Of a DNA stretch of 64,000 nucleotides, positions 41,601-50,877 are shown piece after piece. The first letter of the stretch is position 1. Each line of letters opens with the position of its first letter. The stretch lies in NCBI GenBank assembly GCA_964644675.1, contig CAZXWK010000007.1, forward strand, positions 1 to 64,000, given 5' to 3'. This stretch comes from CAZXWK01 sp964644675 (lineage in GTDB: Bacteria; Actinomycetota; Coriobacteriia; Anaerosomatales; JAAXUF01). The position numbers and the translations under genes were made by a program. A model generated the notes under the pieces. That model was given only the letters and a program-made list of their open reading frames with translations. It was not told the DNA's origin and did not search any database.

Positions 41601-42427
41601 TTCACCGCCGAGCGCGATCAGGTGACGGTCGAGGATATCGAGCAGGTCACCTCGACCACCGCGAAGGCGAAAGCCTGGGAGCTGGGTACCGTGTTCGCGA
41701 ACCGCGACTGCGCCGGGTCGCTGCGGCTGGTCGAGCGGCTCGTGGGCGACGGCGAGTCGGTGTACGGCCTGCACGCGATCGTGCTGCGCAAGCTGCGAGA
41801 GCTCATCTCGGCGCGGGCGCTGCTGGATCGTGGCGCGGGTTCGGCCACGGAACTCGGCCGCGTGCTCGGCCGTCCCGACTGGCAGGTACGCGACCTGCCC
41901 CGACAGGCGAGGGGCTTCACGTCCGAGGAGCTCGTGGACCTGCTGCGCGCGGCCGCCGAAGGCGAGCGGGAAATGAAAACGAGCCGGGATCCCCGGCTCG
42001 TCTTCGAACGCTGGATCGTGAAGTCCTGCGGCTAGGCGGAAACGCCGTTCGCAGCCTTCATGATGCCCGACTTGCGGTTTGCGGCCTGGTTGGCGTGAAT
42101 GACGCCCTTGCTGGCAGCCTTGTCGAGCAGGCGCGAGGCCTCGAGGGCCGCGGCCTTGGCGGCATCGGCGTCGCCGGCCTCGATCGCGACGTAGACCTTC
42201 TTGGTCGCGGTCTTGAGCGCGGACTTGACGGCCTTGTTGCGCTGGCGCGCCTTCTCGTTGGTGAGAACGCGCTTCTTCTGGCTCTTGATGTTTGCCACGT
42301 ACTGATCCTTCCGAAAAGCGATGGTGCCCGTCGCAGTGGGATTTGGACGAACCCGAGGAGTCTAGCACACGGCCTCGGGCGGAGCCAAGCCATCTGCAGC
42401 GGCCGTCGCTGGCCACAGGCGCCATGA
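38660..42427 (+). CDS. comEC: Competence channel ComEC/Rec2 (true C-terminus uncertain)
   Basis: ComEC moves single-stranded DNA across the membrane during transformation. It has N-terminal helices and a DUF4131-like region, the Competence domain (about 210-480, GVVLGDRRRLAGTTAENDFKTTGLTHLVAVSGSHL), then a metallo-beta-lactamase-like domain (DVGQGDAILV at about 527; H573-L-H-S-D-H578; KVGHHGSAGAVSPE). The conserved part ends near 40,960 (about residue 765). There is no in-frame stop there: the frame stays open to 42427, running in a different frame over all of holA. A lost or misread stop, or a real long overlap, are both possible; residues after about 770 look like an antiframe translation. 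Confidence 0.75.
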   Translation: MCAEVERRPLLRPSLPVLAWAAAALWAALSVAEAAAWRAYAGGGTAAVLGVYAGTAACAAAAVVCLRARRPTAALVVLALASGLALGALRWAGWSAETRTLSAAGSRRWAAEVLGDETAGAYGSRSQVRLEGGGVVTCQWPDGPVPPIGRRVEVLGSVKAPAADEWGRRDHRAGVVGSLRARQVRDGGWAHSVRGLLGPLRLWAVGRVALVRGPGGDLLAGVVLGDRRRLAGTTAENDFKTTGLTHLVAVSGSHLVVVAAVAGWALARLRAGRRTRAVVVASIVGGYVVLSGVQPSAVRAWVMAVAASLAWLSGRRADGASTLAVAAVAVLLCAPTSAFDLGFRLSVAAVAGLVLFARLGEEWIGTALPGVLRWLAAPVSLTLAATVCTLPMTVSTFGMLSLVAPVANLAVGPVVSATLVVGLGGLALAAVVPAVGALVLDAAGALGAFSASVAGWLASWPHAAVPLGLSATAGSAVCASLAAGVWVCWPRATRGRARTFGACACAAVCALAIGPPPGGGPSLEVLDVGQGDAILVRDGAHAVLVDAGPDQQSMRAALGRAAVRGLDAVVVTHLHSDHYGGIGALRGLVRPQMVCVPAGSFGKPSEGIDAAEELVGGDGIRELAAGDRLSAGRWTLRVVSPSGRVPDAATNEASVVLDASAPGFRALLTGDAENDVLGPLVSAGVLGDLDVLKVGHHGSAGAVSPEVLGVLRPEWAFVSVGEGNRFGHPRVSTLRELADGGSRVVRTDRQGDITVRAGSRGYRVSVSRRMSVRERGSFAAACATLSQSTPPRSVRAATSREPHGQRPLRVQARVPHLRRAGAVARAGARPAQAQSRGGGGPRLQHGDVRRRQRQRERRGRRVQYPPVRLRAPPGDRAQRGQDQQGGHRRDRRLPREPRRDNDPGAGRQEDREEHATLQVGRQAGRAHRARRSQAVGVPAASAGPLCAQGQAGLTRGRGVAGQRGRTRPSPALCRGRQGGGVHRRARSGDGRGYRAGHLDHREGESLGAGYRVREPRLRRVAAAGRAARGRRRVGVRPARDRAAQAARAHLGAGAAGSWRGFGHGTRPRARPSRLAGTRPAPTGEGLHVRGARGPAARGRRRRAGNENEPGSPARLRTLDREVLRLGGNAVRSLHDARLAVCGLVGVNDALAGSLVEQARGLEGRGLGGIGVAGLDRDVDLLGRGLERGLDGLVALARLLVGENALLLALDVCHVLILPKSDGARRSGIWTNPRSLAHGLGRSQAICSGRRWPQAP
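41067..42035 (+). CDS. holA: DNA polymerase III delta subunit
   Basis: A 322-residue clamp-loader subunit that opens the beta clamp. N-terminal PAYLIFGEQELLLEQALDQLRRKV and later FASERRLVIVRNVDKINKEGTDAIVAYLENPAETTILALVGKKIAKNTRLYKSV are the HolA pattern; the C-terminal domain has RKLRELISARAL. ATG 41067 has GGGAG upstream (41058-41062). Placement after comEC and before rpsT is the standard order. The coding frame is 0 while the open comEC frame runs through it in frame 2. Its stop codon overlaps the convergent rpsT stop in the tetranucleotide CTAG. Confidence 0.92.
   Translation: MVKDLSEFKPAYLIFGEQELLLEQALDQLRRKVGEVADLDFNMETFDGDNANANDVVAACNTLPFASERRLVIVRNVDKINKEGTDAIVAYLENPAETTILALVGKKIAKNTRLYKSVDKLGGLIERAAPKPSEFPRRVQDLFARKGKQVSLEGAELLVNAVGHDLRRLSVEVDKAVAFTAERDQVTVEDIEQVTSTTAKAKAWELGTVFANRDCAGSLRLVERLVGDGESVYGLHAIVLRKLRELISARALLDRGAGSATELGRVLGRPDWQVRDLPRQARGFTSEELVDLLRAAAEGEREMKTSRDPRLVFERWIVKSCG
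41971..42001 (-). terminator. rpsT terminator inside the holA coding region
   Basis: ACGAGCCGGG (41979-41988) and CCCGGCTCGT (41992-42001), loop of three, 10-bp perfect stem. On the minus strand it is followed by TTTTCATTT. It begins 31 bases after the rpsT stop and lies wholly within the last 20 codons of holA. Confidence 0.75.
42032..42298 (-). CDS. rpsT: Ribosomal protein S20
   Basis: An 88-residue small-subunit protein binding 16S rRNA. It has MANIKSQKKRVLTNEKARQRNKAVKSALKT and C-terminal LLDKAASKGVIHANQAANRKSGIMKA. The start is GTG with GGAAGG ahead of it. It is monocistronic, convergent with holA. Confidence 0.96.
   Translation of the reverse strand: MANIKSQKKRVLTNEKARQRNKAVKSALKTATKKVYVAIEAGDADAAKAAALEASRLLDKAASKGVIHANQAANRKSGIMKAANGVSA
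42359..42388 (-). promoter_or_regulatory. Promoter of rpsT
   Basis: On the minus strand TTGGCT (42383-42388), 18 bp, TAGACT (42359-42364), 61 bases from the rpsT start. Confidence 0.5.
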
Positions 42428-42511
42428 ACGCCCGGGCGGAATCGTCGGCCGAGTGAACACGTGACGACTTGGGAACGAGGAAGGAACGGCAACCGTCAAC
42501 AGGGGGTCATC

Positions 42512-43270
42512 ATGAGTGTCGTAGACGACGTCAAGGAGTTGTATCCGCGCCTGATCGAGGGCGACGCCGGGGTCGTGCGGGCCTTCGCGTACAAGGCGAC
42601 GATCGACGCCCCGCTCAGCGGCAAGCAGCTCCCTCCCGAGTTCGTGAGCGAGACGCGGGCATGGCTCGACCACCACCGGGCCAGCGTCCAGGACATCCAC
42701 ACGACGGTGACCCCCGATCGCGTGGTGCACGAGCTGCTGCTCGGTCTCGACATCGACGGCGAGCGGCACGAGTTGCCGGTGATGATCGTCGCCGACGTCA
42801 TGGACGACACGATCCGCGACCTGCGCATCTATCACAGCACGTGGCCGCTGTACGGGAAGCACAGCCTCCGCCACCCGGTGATGCACTACTCCCTGCGCGA
42901 GAAGCCGGCCGAGCCGGTGGGGACGTATCACAAGGCGCTCACCAAGGGCGATGCAGACGCCGCGGACGGTGTCTTCGAGCCGGACGGGTCGGTGCGCGAG
43001 CCGGCAGGCGGGGAGTTCACGCACGCGGGAGCGGAACGCACGGCCTGGTACCGGCGCATCCTCGCCGACGGCCCCATCGCGCTGCACCTGGGCACGATCA
43101 CGGACGACGGCGAGACCGTCGTCTACGAGTACGTCGTGGACAAGTGGGGCAGCGAGCGCATCACGCCGCAGTCGGGCGCGGCCGCGTACCAGCGCGGTGC
43201 GAGCGGCAAGCTCGTCTCGGCGAGGATCTACGACGACGTGGAACCGCCGGCGGCGATCGCCGGGGAGTAG
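42512..43270 (+). CDS. NTF2/SnoaL-like protein with two related halves
   Basis: A 252-residue soluble protein. Both halves look like SnoaL/NTF2 folds: residues about 1-125 (ELYPRLIEGDAGVVRAFAYKATIDAPL...HELPVMIVADVMDDTIRDLRIYHSTWPL) and about 135-250 (YHKALTKGDADAADGVFEPDGSVREPAGGEFTHAG...YEYVVDKWGSERITPQSGAAAYQRG). Such folds bind small molecules or act as enzymes; no catalytic residues can be assigned. ATG 42512 lies behind AGGGGG. It stands alone between divergent rpsT and lepA. Confidence 0.7.
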   Translation: MSVVDDVKELYPRLIEGDAGVVRAFAYKATIDAPLSGKQLPPEFVSETRAWLDHHRASVQDIHTTVTPDRVVHELLLGLDIDGERHELPVMIVADVMDDTIRDLRIYHSTWPLYGKHSLRHPVMHYSLREKPAEPVGTYHKALTKGDADAADGVFEPDGSVREPAGGEFTHAGAERTAWYRRILADGPIALHLGTITDDGETVVYEYVVDKWGSERITPQSGAAAYQRGASGKLVSARIYDDVEPPAAIAGE

Positions 43271-43313
43271 CACTTCGCGGCGCGCCGGCTTCGCGGCGGC
43301 CGCGCGACCCTGC

Positions 43314-43319
43314 TACACT
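43314..43319 (+). promoter_or_regulatory. Possible -10 box of lepA
   Basis: TACACT, ten bases before the lepA ATG, which would give a leaderless or almost leaderless mRNA if used. No ribosome-binding site lies between. Confidence 0.3.
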
Positions 43320-43328
43320 ACCTCGGCT

Positions 43329-45131
<1,803 letters not shown>

Positions 45132-45161
45132 CCCGGCGTCTCGCCGAGGCGTGAGCGCGCC

Positions 45162-46157
45162 ATGAACCCTCTCGCCGAGATACTCGCGCGCAACAACGTC
45201 GTGCTCGGTCCCATGGCCGGCATCACCGAGGCGCCCTTCCGCGGCATCTGCAAGCGCATGGGCGCCGGCCTCACCTACACCGAGATGATCAGCGCGACCG
45301 GGCTGCACTTCAACCCGGACTCCGAGGTCGCGCGCTCGCTCCTCACCTTCGATCCGGCCGAGGTGCCGTGCGCGGTACAGGTCTTCGGCGCGGACCCTGA
45401 CCGCATGGCCGTGCAGTCCGCTCGCATCGTCGAGCTGCACGGCGAGCGCGTCGCCGCGATCGACGTCAACATGGGCTGCCCGGTCACCAAGGTGGTCGCG
45501 AAGGGCGAGGGGAGCGCGCTCATGCGCGAGCCCGAGCTCGCCGCGGCGATCGTCTCGGCCGTTACGCAGTCCGTGTATCCGACGCCCGTCACCGTGAAGA
45601 TCCGCAGCGGCTGGGAGGCCGACGGCATCAACGCGCCCGAGTTCGCGAAGGCGATGGAGGCGGCTGGCGCTTCGGCGGTCGCGGTCCACGGCCGTACGCG
45701 CGGCCAGTTCTACAAGGGCCGGGCCGACTGGGACGTGATCGCGCAGGTCAAGCAGGCCGTCTCGGTCCCGGTCATCGGCAGCGGCGACGTCTTCAGTGCT
45801 GACGACGCGCTCGCGATGCTCGAGCGCACCGGCGTCGACGCCGTCATGGTCGCCCGCGGGGCGCAGGGCAACCCGTGGATCTTCCGAGAAGCCCGCGCGC
45901 TCATCGACCGCGGCGAGCGCGTGGCGCCGCCGACGCCGTTCGAGCGCATCGACATGGCGCGCGAACACGCCGCCGCGCTCCTCGAGTTCGGCGGCGAGCG
46001 GTCGTTCGTGCGCATGCGCAAGCATGTCGCGTGGTACATCGCCGAGATGCCCGGCGCGACCTTCGTACGCACGCGCGCCAACCACGCGGGCAGCTACGCC
46101 GAGCTCGACGAGCTGCTGCGCGAGTACCGCGACTACCTCGAGGAGCGGCTCGCATGA
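45162..46157 (+). CDS. dusB: tRNA-dihydrouridine synthase (DusB type)
   Basis: A 331-residue FMN enzyme that reduces uridine in the tRNA D arm. N-terminal VVLGPMAGITEAPFRGICKRMGAG, the catalytic C106 in NMGCPVTKVVAKGEGSALM, KIRSGW, and VHGRTRGQFYKGRADWDVI are all family blocks. The stop overlaps the hemW start (ATGA). Confidence 0.94.
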   Translation: MNPLAEILARNNVVLGPMAGITEAPFRGICKRMGAGLTYTEMISATGLHFNPDSEVARSLLTFDPAEVPCAVQVFGADPDRMAVQSARIVELHGERVAAIDVNMGCPVTKVVAKGEGSALMREPELAAAIVSAVTQSVYPTPVTVKIRSGWEADGINAPEFAKAMEAAGASAVAVHGRTRGQFYKGRADWDVIAQVKQAVSVPVIGSGDVFSADDALAMLERTGVDAVMVARGAQGNPWIFREARALIDRGERVAPPTPFERIDMAREHAAALLEFGGERSFVRMRKHVAWYIAEMPGATFVRTRANHAGSYAELDELLREYRDYLEERLA

Positions 46158-47368
46158 GCGACTTCGACGCCGCGCTCGAGTCGATCCTGGGGCCGCAGCT
46201 GCCCGCGCACCTCTACGTCCACGTGCCGTTCTGCGCGTCGAAGTGCGCGTACTGCGACTTCGCCTCGGTCGCCGGAGCCGATGACGCCCTGGTCGAGGCG
46301 GTGTTCGCGGGCATCCGCACTCAGCTCTCGCACTGGTCGCGGAGCGGGCTCGAGGGCGTGCTCGACACCATCTACGTGGGCGGCGGCACGCCCACCCTCG
46401 CCGCCGAGCAGGTCGCCGAGCTGCTGAGCTGGGTGCGGCGTCACTTCGTCGTCCACCCCGCCGCCGAGATCACCGTCGAGGCGAACCCGGACTCGCTCGA
46501 CGCGCGCGTCGTCGCACTGCTCGCCGAGGCGGGCGCCACGCGGATCAGCGTCGGCGTCCAGAGCTTCGACGACACCGTCCTGCGGATGCTCGGGCGCCGG
46601 CACGACGCGGCCAGTGCGCTTCGGGCAGCCCTCGCGGTGGTCGACGGTGGGCTCGACCTCTCGGTGGATCTGATCTGCGGGGTGCCGGAGCAGACGATCA
46701 CGTCGTGGTCGGAGACGCTCGAGCGCGCGGCGGCGACCGGTGCGCATCACGCGTCGGTCTACCCGCTCTCGATCGAGGAGGGCACTCCGTTCGACGCCGC
46801 GATCGGCGCCGGGCTGGTCGCCGAGCCGGACCCCGACGTCGCCGCCGAGATGATGGTCCTCGCCGAGGAGTCGCTCGGCTATCACGCGCTGGGGCGCTAC
46901 GAGGTCGCGAACTACGCCGAGGACCGCGCGCACGAATCGCGCCACAACACCGCGTACTGGACGGGCCGTTCGTACCTGGGCGTCGGCCCGGGTGCGCACG
47001 GGATGCTCGACGCCCCGACCGCGCTCGCGGCGGGCATCGTGCGCGAGCTCGGGCCCGAGCTCGCCCGCGTCCGCTACGCGAACGCCGCATCGATCGAGGA
47101 CTGGCTCGTGGTGCAGGGCGACACGGCCGAGACGCTGACCGCCGAGGAGGCGGCGCGCGAGGACGTGATGCTCGGCATGCGGCTCACGCGCGGCGTGCCC
47201 GCCGGGCAGGTGGCTGCCGCCGGACTCACCCGCACGCTTGAATCGCTGGCGGCCGACGGGCTCGTGACGCTCGCGGGCGAGGATGCGGCCGCGCGGTGGT
47301 GCACGACGCGGCGCGGGTGGCTGCTCGGCAACGAGGTCTTCGGGCGGATCTGGTCGGCGGGGGAGTAG
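46154..47368 (+). CDS. hemW: Radical SAM protein HemW (heme chaperone family)
   Basis: A 404-residue radical SAM protein related to coproporphyrinogen dehydrogenase; the family inserts or carries heme. It has the cluster motif C27-x3-C31-x2-C34 in HVPFCASKCAYCDF, plus GGGTPTLAAEQ and SVGVQSFDDTVLRMLGRRHD. The C-terminal HemW domain follows (LGMRLTRGVPAG). The ATG overlaps the dusB stop. Confidence 0.93.
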   Translation: MSDFDAALESILGPQLPAHLYVHVPFCASKCAYCDFASVAGADDALVEAVFAGIRTQLSHWSRSGLEGVLDTIYVGGGTPTLAAEQVAELLSWVRRHFVVHPAAEITVEANPDSLDARVVALLAEAGATRISVGVQSFDDTVLRMLGRRHDAASALRAALAVVDGGLDLSVDLICGVPEQTITSWSETLERAAATGAHHASVYPLSIEEGTPFDAAIGAGLVAEPDPDVAAEMMVLAEESLGYHALGRYEVANYAEDRAHESRHNTAYWTGRSYLGVGPGAHGMLDAPTALAAGIVRELGPELARVRYANAASIEDWLVVQGDTAETLTAEEAAREDVMLGMRLTRGVPAGQVAAAGLTRTLESLAADGLVTLAGEDAAARWCTTRRGWLLGNEVFGRIWSAGE

Positions 47369-47381
47369 GCTGCGGCGGCTG

Positions 47382-47705
47382 TCAGGCGTCGTCGCTCGGC
47401 GCGCCCGCGCCGGCGTCGGTGCCGCCGCTCGGCGCGCCCGCGTCGCTCGGCGGCTCGAGGAACCCTTCTCGGCACTCCTCGGGCTCCTTGGGCGGGCGCG
47501 TGTACCACAGCAACCAGCCGCCGATGCCACCGAAGAACAGCGTGAGCGCACTGAGGATCTCAACATCGGCGAAGAGAAGGCCGGCGCCGAACCGGAACCG
47601 TTCGATGATCGCGGTGAGCGCGAGGTAGAGCAGAACCAGTCCCAGGCCGGAGAAGACCCAGCCTACGGCGCGCAAGCAGCCCTTCATGCCCGGTTTGTCG
47701 CTCAT
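47382..47705 (-). CDS. Small protein with two membrane helices, unknown function
   Basis: A 107-residue protein I do not recognise. It has two hydrophobic segments (about 11-31, AVGWVFSGLGLVLLYLALTAI, and about 46-67, ILSALTLFFGGIGGWLLWY) and a C-terminal tail of repeated D-A-G-A-P-S units rich in Gly, Ala, Ser and Asp. ATG 47705 is the best start although its ribosome site is weak; an in-frame ATG at 47771 would run into the hrcA promoter. Convergent with hemW and divergent from hrcA. Confidence 0.6.
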   Translation of the reverse strand: MSDKPGMKGCLRAVGWVFSGLGLVLLYLALTAIIERFRFGAGLLFADVEILSALTLFFGGIGGWLLWYTRPPKEPEECREGFLEPPSDAGAPSGGTDAGAGAPSDDA

Positions 47706-47752
47706 GGGAGCATCGTACCCGAGCCGCGGGGTTCTCGGCAGGTAGGCACGCA

Positions 47753-47781
47753 TTTCGCACGATGCTGGCACTCGCTATACT
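47753..47781 (+). promoter_or_regulatory. Promoter of the hrcA-dnaJ operon
   Basis: TTTCGC (47753-47758), 17 bp, TATACT (47776-47781). The -10 box sits in the spacer of the CIRCE operator. Confidence 0.65.
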
Positions 47782-47792
47782 TGAGTGCCAGC
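47764..47792 (+). promoter_or_regulatory. CIRCE operator (HrcA binding site)
   Basis: A perfect 10-bp inverted repeat, GCTGGCACTC and GAGTGCCAGC, with the standard 9-base spacer; the core matches the CIRCE consensus (GCACTC-N9-GAGTGC). HrcA bound here would cover the -10 box and repress its own gene and dnaJ until heat shock. Confidence 0.93.
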
Positions 47793-47869
47793 TACGCAGA
47801 TTCCGCGCGGCGGACGATGGGACCGGCAGGATTCGGACGAGCATCGGACGCGGCGCGACGGGAGGGACC

Positions 47870-48877
47870 ATGCTCAACGATCGGCGACGGCGCGTGCTCC
47901 AGGCGCTCGTCGAGGAGTACATAGCAAGCGCGACGCCCGTGGGCAGCAAGACGCTCGTGAGCCGCTACGAGCTGGGCTGCAGCCCGGCGACGGTGCGCAA
48001 CGAGCTCTCGATCCTCGAGGAGACCGGCTACCTGGTGCAGCCGCACGTCTCGGCGGGGCGCGTGCCCACAGACAGCGGCTACCGCAGCTTCGTCGACGAC
48101 CTGCTCGAGCACGGCGGCGCCACGGTCGAGGTCGACGCCGAGACCGCCACGCGGATGCAGCGGGCTGCCGAGGTCGACGAGCTGATGCGCGAGACCTCGG
48201 CGGCGCTCACCCGGCTCACGAACTGCCTTGCCGTGGTGCTCGCGCCCAGCGTCTCGCTCACGCGTGTCAAGCGCATCGACCTGCTCTCGATGGCGCCGCG
48301 CCGCGCGCTGTTCGTGCTGATCACCGAGTCGGGCCAGGTCGTGAACCGCTCGATCGAGCTCGCCGAGGAGACCGCGCCCGAGCGCCTGGCCGAGGTAGAG
48401 CGGGCCCTCTCGGCGGCATTCGACGGGAAGCGCGCGGCCGACATCCGCCCGCTGCGCGAGGCGCTCGAAGCGGCGCACGTCGCCGACGAGCTCGTGCCAC
48501 GCGTCGTCGACGAGATCCTCGACGCGCTCGCGGAGGCCGACCGCGACCGGCTCTACCACGTGGGAGTGCCGGCGCTGCTCGCGCAGCCCGAGTTTCATGA
48601 TGCCGAGCGCGTACGCCCGCTCATCGAGTTCCTCGAGGACGGCATCTCGGTGCTCGAGGCGCTCTCGGAGGTACTCGGAACCAACACGCTCACGGTGCGC
48701 ATCGGCCACGAGAACCGCCGAGAAGAACTCGGCAACATGAGCATCGTCGCCACCAACTACGGGACCGGCAGTGCCGACGGCGTCATCGGCGTCATCGGCC
48801 CCACCCGCATGGACTACTCGCGCGCCATGGCGGCCGTCCGCACCGTCGCGGACGGGCTGTCCGAGACACTCAGCTAG
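47870..48877 (+). CDS. hrcA: Heat-inducible repressor HrcA
   Basis: A 335-residue repressor that binds CIRCE. It has the N-terminal winged-helix region (LQALVEEYIASATPVGSKTLVSRYELGCSPATVRNELSILEETGYLVQPHVSAGRVPTDSGYR) and the C-terminal domain with RIGHENRREELGNMSIVATNYG and GVIGVIGPTRMDYSRAMAAV. ATG 47870 follows GGAGGG. The CIRCE site 78 bases upstream gives autoregulation. dnaK and grpE are not adjacent. Confidence 0.96.
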   Translation: MLNDRRRRVLQALVEEYIASATPVGSKTLVSRYELGCSPATVRNELSILEETGYLVQPHVSAGRVPTDSGYRSFVDDLLEHGGATVEVDAETATRMQRAAEVDELMRETSAALTRLTNCLAVVLAPSVSLTRVKRIDLLSMAPRRALFVLITESGQVVNRSIELAEETAPERLAEVERALSAAFDGKRAADIRPLREALEAAHVADELVPRVVDEILDALAEADRDRLYHVGVPALLAQPEFHDAERVRPLIEFLEDGISVLEALSEVLGTNTLTVRIGHENRREELGNMSIVATNYGTGSADGVIGVIGPTRMDYSRAMAAVRTVADGLSETLS

Positions 48878-48909
48878 CACGCTCACCGAACGGAACGAAA
48901 GGACCGCAC

Positions 48910-50082
48910 GTGCCCGCAGGGACCCAGGACCTCTACGAACTACTCGGCGTGGAGAAGACCGCGACCGATGCCGAGATCAAGAAGGCCTTCCGCAAGAAGG
49001 CTCGTGAGCTGCACCCCGACGTGAACAAGGCGCCGGACGCCGAGGAGCGCTTCAAGGAGGTCAACGCTGCCTACGACGTGCTCTCCGACCCCGACAAGCG
49101 CGCGCAGTACGACCGCTTCGGGACCGTCGGGCGCAACGGCGGCTACGGGCCGACCGGCGGGCCGGGCGGCGGCTACCAGTACGTCGACCTGGGCGACCTC
49201 TTCGGCGGGGGCGGTGCGGGCGGATTCGGGATGGAGGACCTGTTCAGCGCGTTCTTCGGCGGCGTCTCCGGCGCGGCGCGCGGCGGCGGCGTGCGGCTCG
49301 AGGGCCGCGACATGGCGATGTCGATCGTCATCACGCTCGCCGAGGCGGCTTCGGGCGCCGAGAAGGAGATCGTGCTCGACCGCCTCGCGACGTGCGACGT
49401 GTGTGGCGGGAGCGGCGCGACGCCGGGTAGCGAGGTCGTCACGTGCCCGGACTGCCACGGCACCGGCCAGCAGGTGACCCAGCGCAAGACGTTCCTCGGT
49501 ACCATTCAGACCGCGTCCCCGTGCGAGCGGTGCGGCGCGACCGGCAAGGTCATCGACAAGCCGTGCGAGGAGTGCGCGGGCTCGGGCCGCGTGCCCGACC
49601 GCCAGCACGTCACCGTGACGATCCCGGCCGGCATCCGCGACGGCCAGCAGATCCGCCTCCGCGGCCTGGGAGAGGCGGGCATCCGCGGAGCGGCCGCGGG
49701 CGACCTGCTCATCACCGTGCGTATCAAGCCCGACGAGTACCTGCACCGCGAGGGCGACGACCTGCACTGCAGCGCGCGCGTCTCGATGGCGCAGGCCGCG
49801 CTGGGCGCCGACATCAAGGTGCAGGGCGTGCTCGAGGAGAACGAGGTCCACATCCCGGCCGGGACGCAGCACGGCGACACCGTGCGCGTGAAGGGCCGCG
49901 GCATGACGCGCTGGGGCGGGAGCGGTCGCGGCGACCTGATCTGCCACGTGGCGGTCCAGGTCCCCAAGAAGCTCACCAAGCGCCAGCGCGAGTTGCTCGA
50001 GGAGTTCGCCTCCGAAAGCGGCGAGGCCCACGCCGAGCACAAGAGCCCGATGCGCAAGCTCAAGGATTGGCTGGGCGGCTAA
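48910..50082 (+). CDS. dnaJ: Chaperone DnaJ
   Basis: A 390-residue type I J-protein that delivers substrates to DnaK. It has the J domain with HPD (ARELHPDVNKAPD), a Gly/Phe-rich linker and four zinc-finger CxxCxGxG repeats (CDVCGGSG, CPDCHGTG, CERCGATG, CEECAGSG) between two substrate-binding domains. GTG 48910 follows GAAAGGA. Co-transcribed with hrcA, so CIRCE-controlled. Confidence 0.96.
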   Translation: MPAGTQDLYELLGVEKTATDAEIKKAFRKKARELHPDVNKAPDAEERFKEVNAAYDVLSDPDKRAQYDRFGTVGRNGGYGPTGGPGGGYQYVDLGDLFGGGGAGGFGMEDLFSAFFGGVSGAARGGGVRLEGRDMAMSIVITLAEAASGAEKEIVLDRLATCDVCGGSGATPGSEVVTCPDCHGTGQQVTQRKTFLGTIQTASPCERCGATGKVIDKPCEECAGSGRVPDRQHVTVTIPAGIRDGQQIRLRGLGEAGIRGAAAGDLLITVRIKPDEYLHREGDDLHCSARVSMAQAALGADIKVQGVLEENEVHIPAGTQHGDTVRVKGRGMTRWGGSGRGDLICHVAVQVPKKLTKRQRELLEEFASESGEAHAEHKSPMRKLKDWLGG

Positions 50083-50085
50083 CCG

Positions 50086-50877
50086 ATGTCACTCCACCGC
50101 TTCTTCCTCACCGCTCCACTCGCCGAGGCCGATCCGGGCCTGCTGCCGCTCTCAGACGCCGATGCGCACCACGCCGTCGCCGTCCTGCGCGTGCGCGCCG
50201 GCGAGGAGATCGAGGTCGTCGAGCCCGGCGAGCAGATCGGCCTGTGGCGCGTCCGCATCGTCGAGGCTGCGGCCGACGAGGAGCGCGGGTGGCTCGTCGC
50301 CGAGAAGGTCGCGCGTCTCTCGTCGGCGCCGACCGGCCCCAACGTGACGCTGTTCCAGGGCGTGGCCAAGGGCGAGAAGATGGACACGATCGTCCGCCAG
50401 GCCGTCGAGGTGGGCGCGAACGAGATCGTCCCGGTGCTGTGCATGCGCACCATCGTCAAGCTCGACGAGCGCAAGTGCGCCGACCGCGGAGAGCGCTGGC
50501 GCCGCATCGCCGAGTCGGCCGCCAAGCAGGCCCATCGACTTCGCGTGCCCGACGTCTCGGACCCGGTCAAGCTCGCCGATGCACTGCCGCTGCTCGCCGA
50601 GTACGACGCGGCCGTCGTCCTGTGGGAGGACCACCTGGGCACCGGCATCGACGACGTGCTCTCGCGCGTCGCCGACGAGCGTCGCGCCAACGCGCGGGTC
50701 GCCGTGGTCGTGGGACCCGAGGGTGGGTTCTCGGCCGAGGAGGTCGCCGCGCTCGAGGTCGCCGGCGCGGTGCCGGCGTCGCTTGGGCCGAGCATCCTGC
50801 GCACTGAGACCGCGGCGATCGTCTCGCTCGCGCTCGCCGTCCACGCGCTGGGAGGGCTCGGGGCCGGCGGTGAGTGA
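50086..50877 (+). CDS. rsmE: 16S rRNA (uracil-1498-N3)-methyltransferase
   Basis: A 263-residue SPOUT methyltransferase that modifies the 30S decoding region. It has an N-terminal PUA-like part (HRFFLTAPL; DADAHHAVAVLRVRAGE) and the SPOUT knot with VVVGPEGGFSAEEVAALEVAGAVPASLGPSILRTETAAI. It starts three bases after dnaJ, a frequent pairing. It overlaps mtaB by eight bases. Confidence 0.94.
   Translation: MSLHRFFLTAPLAEADPGLLPLSDADAHHAVAVLRVRAGEEIEVVEPGEQIGLWRVRIVEAAADEERGWLVAEKVARLSSAPTGPNVTLFQGVAKGEKMDTIVRQAVEVGANEIVPVLCMRTIVKLDERKCADRGERWRRIAESAAKQAHRLRVPDVSDPVKLADALPLLAEYDAAVVLWEDHLGTGIDDVLSRVADERRANARVAVVVGPEGGFSAEEVAALEVAGAVPASLGPSILRTETAAIVSLALAVHALGGLGAGGE

Noticed and set aside
47382..47460. 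Direct repeats near 47,390-47,450 as a regulatory repeat
   Set aside because: They encode the repeated D-A-G-A-P-S tail of the minus-strand small protein and need no other explanation.
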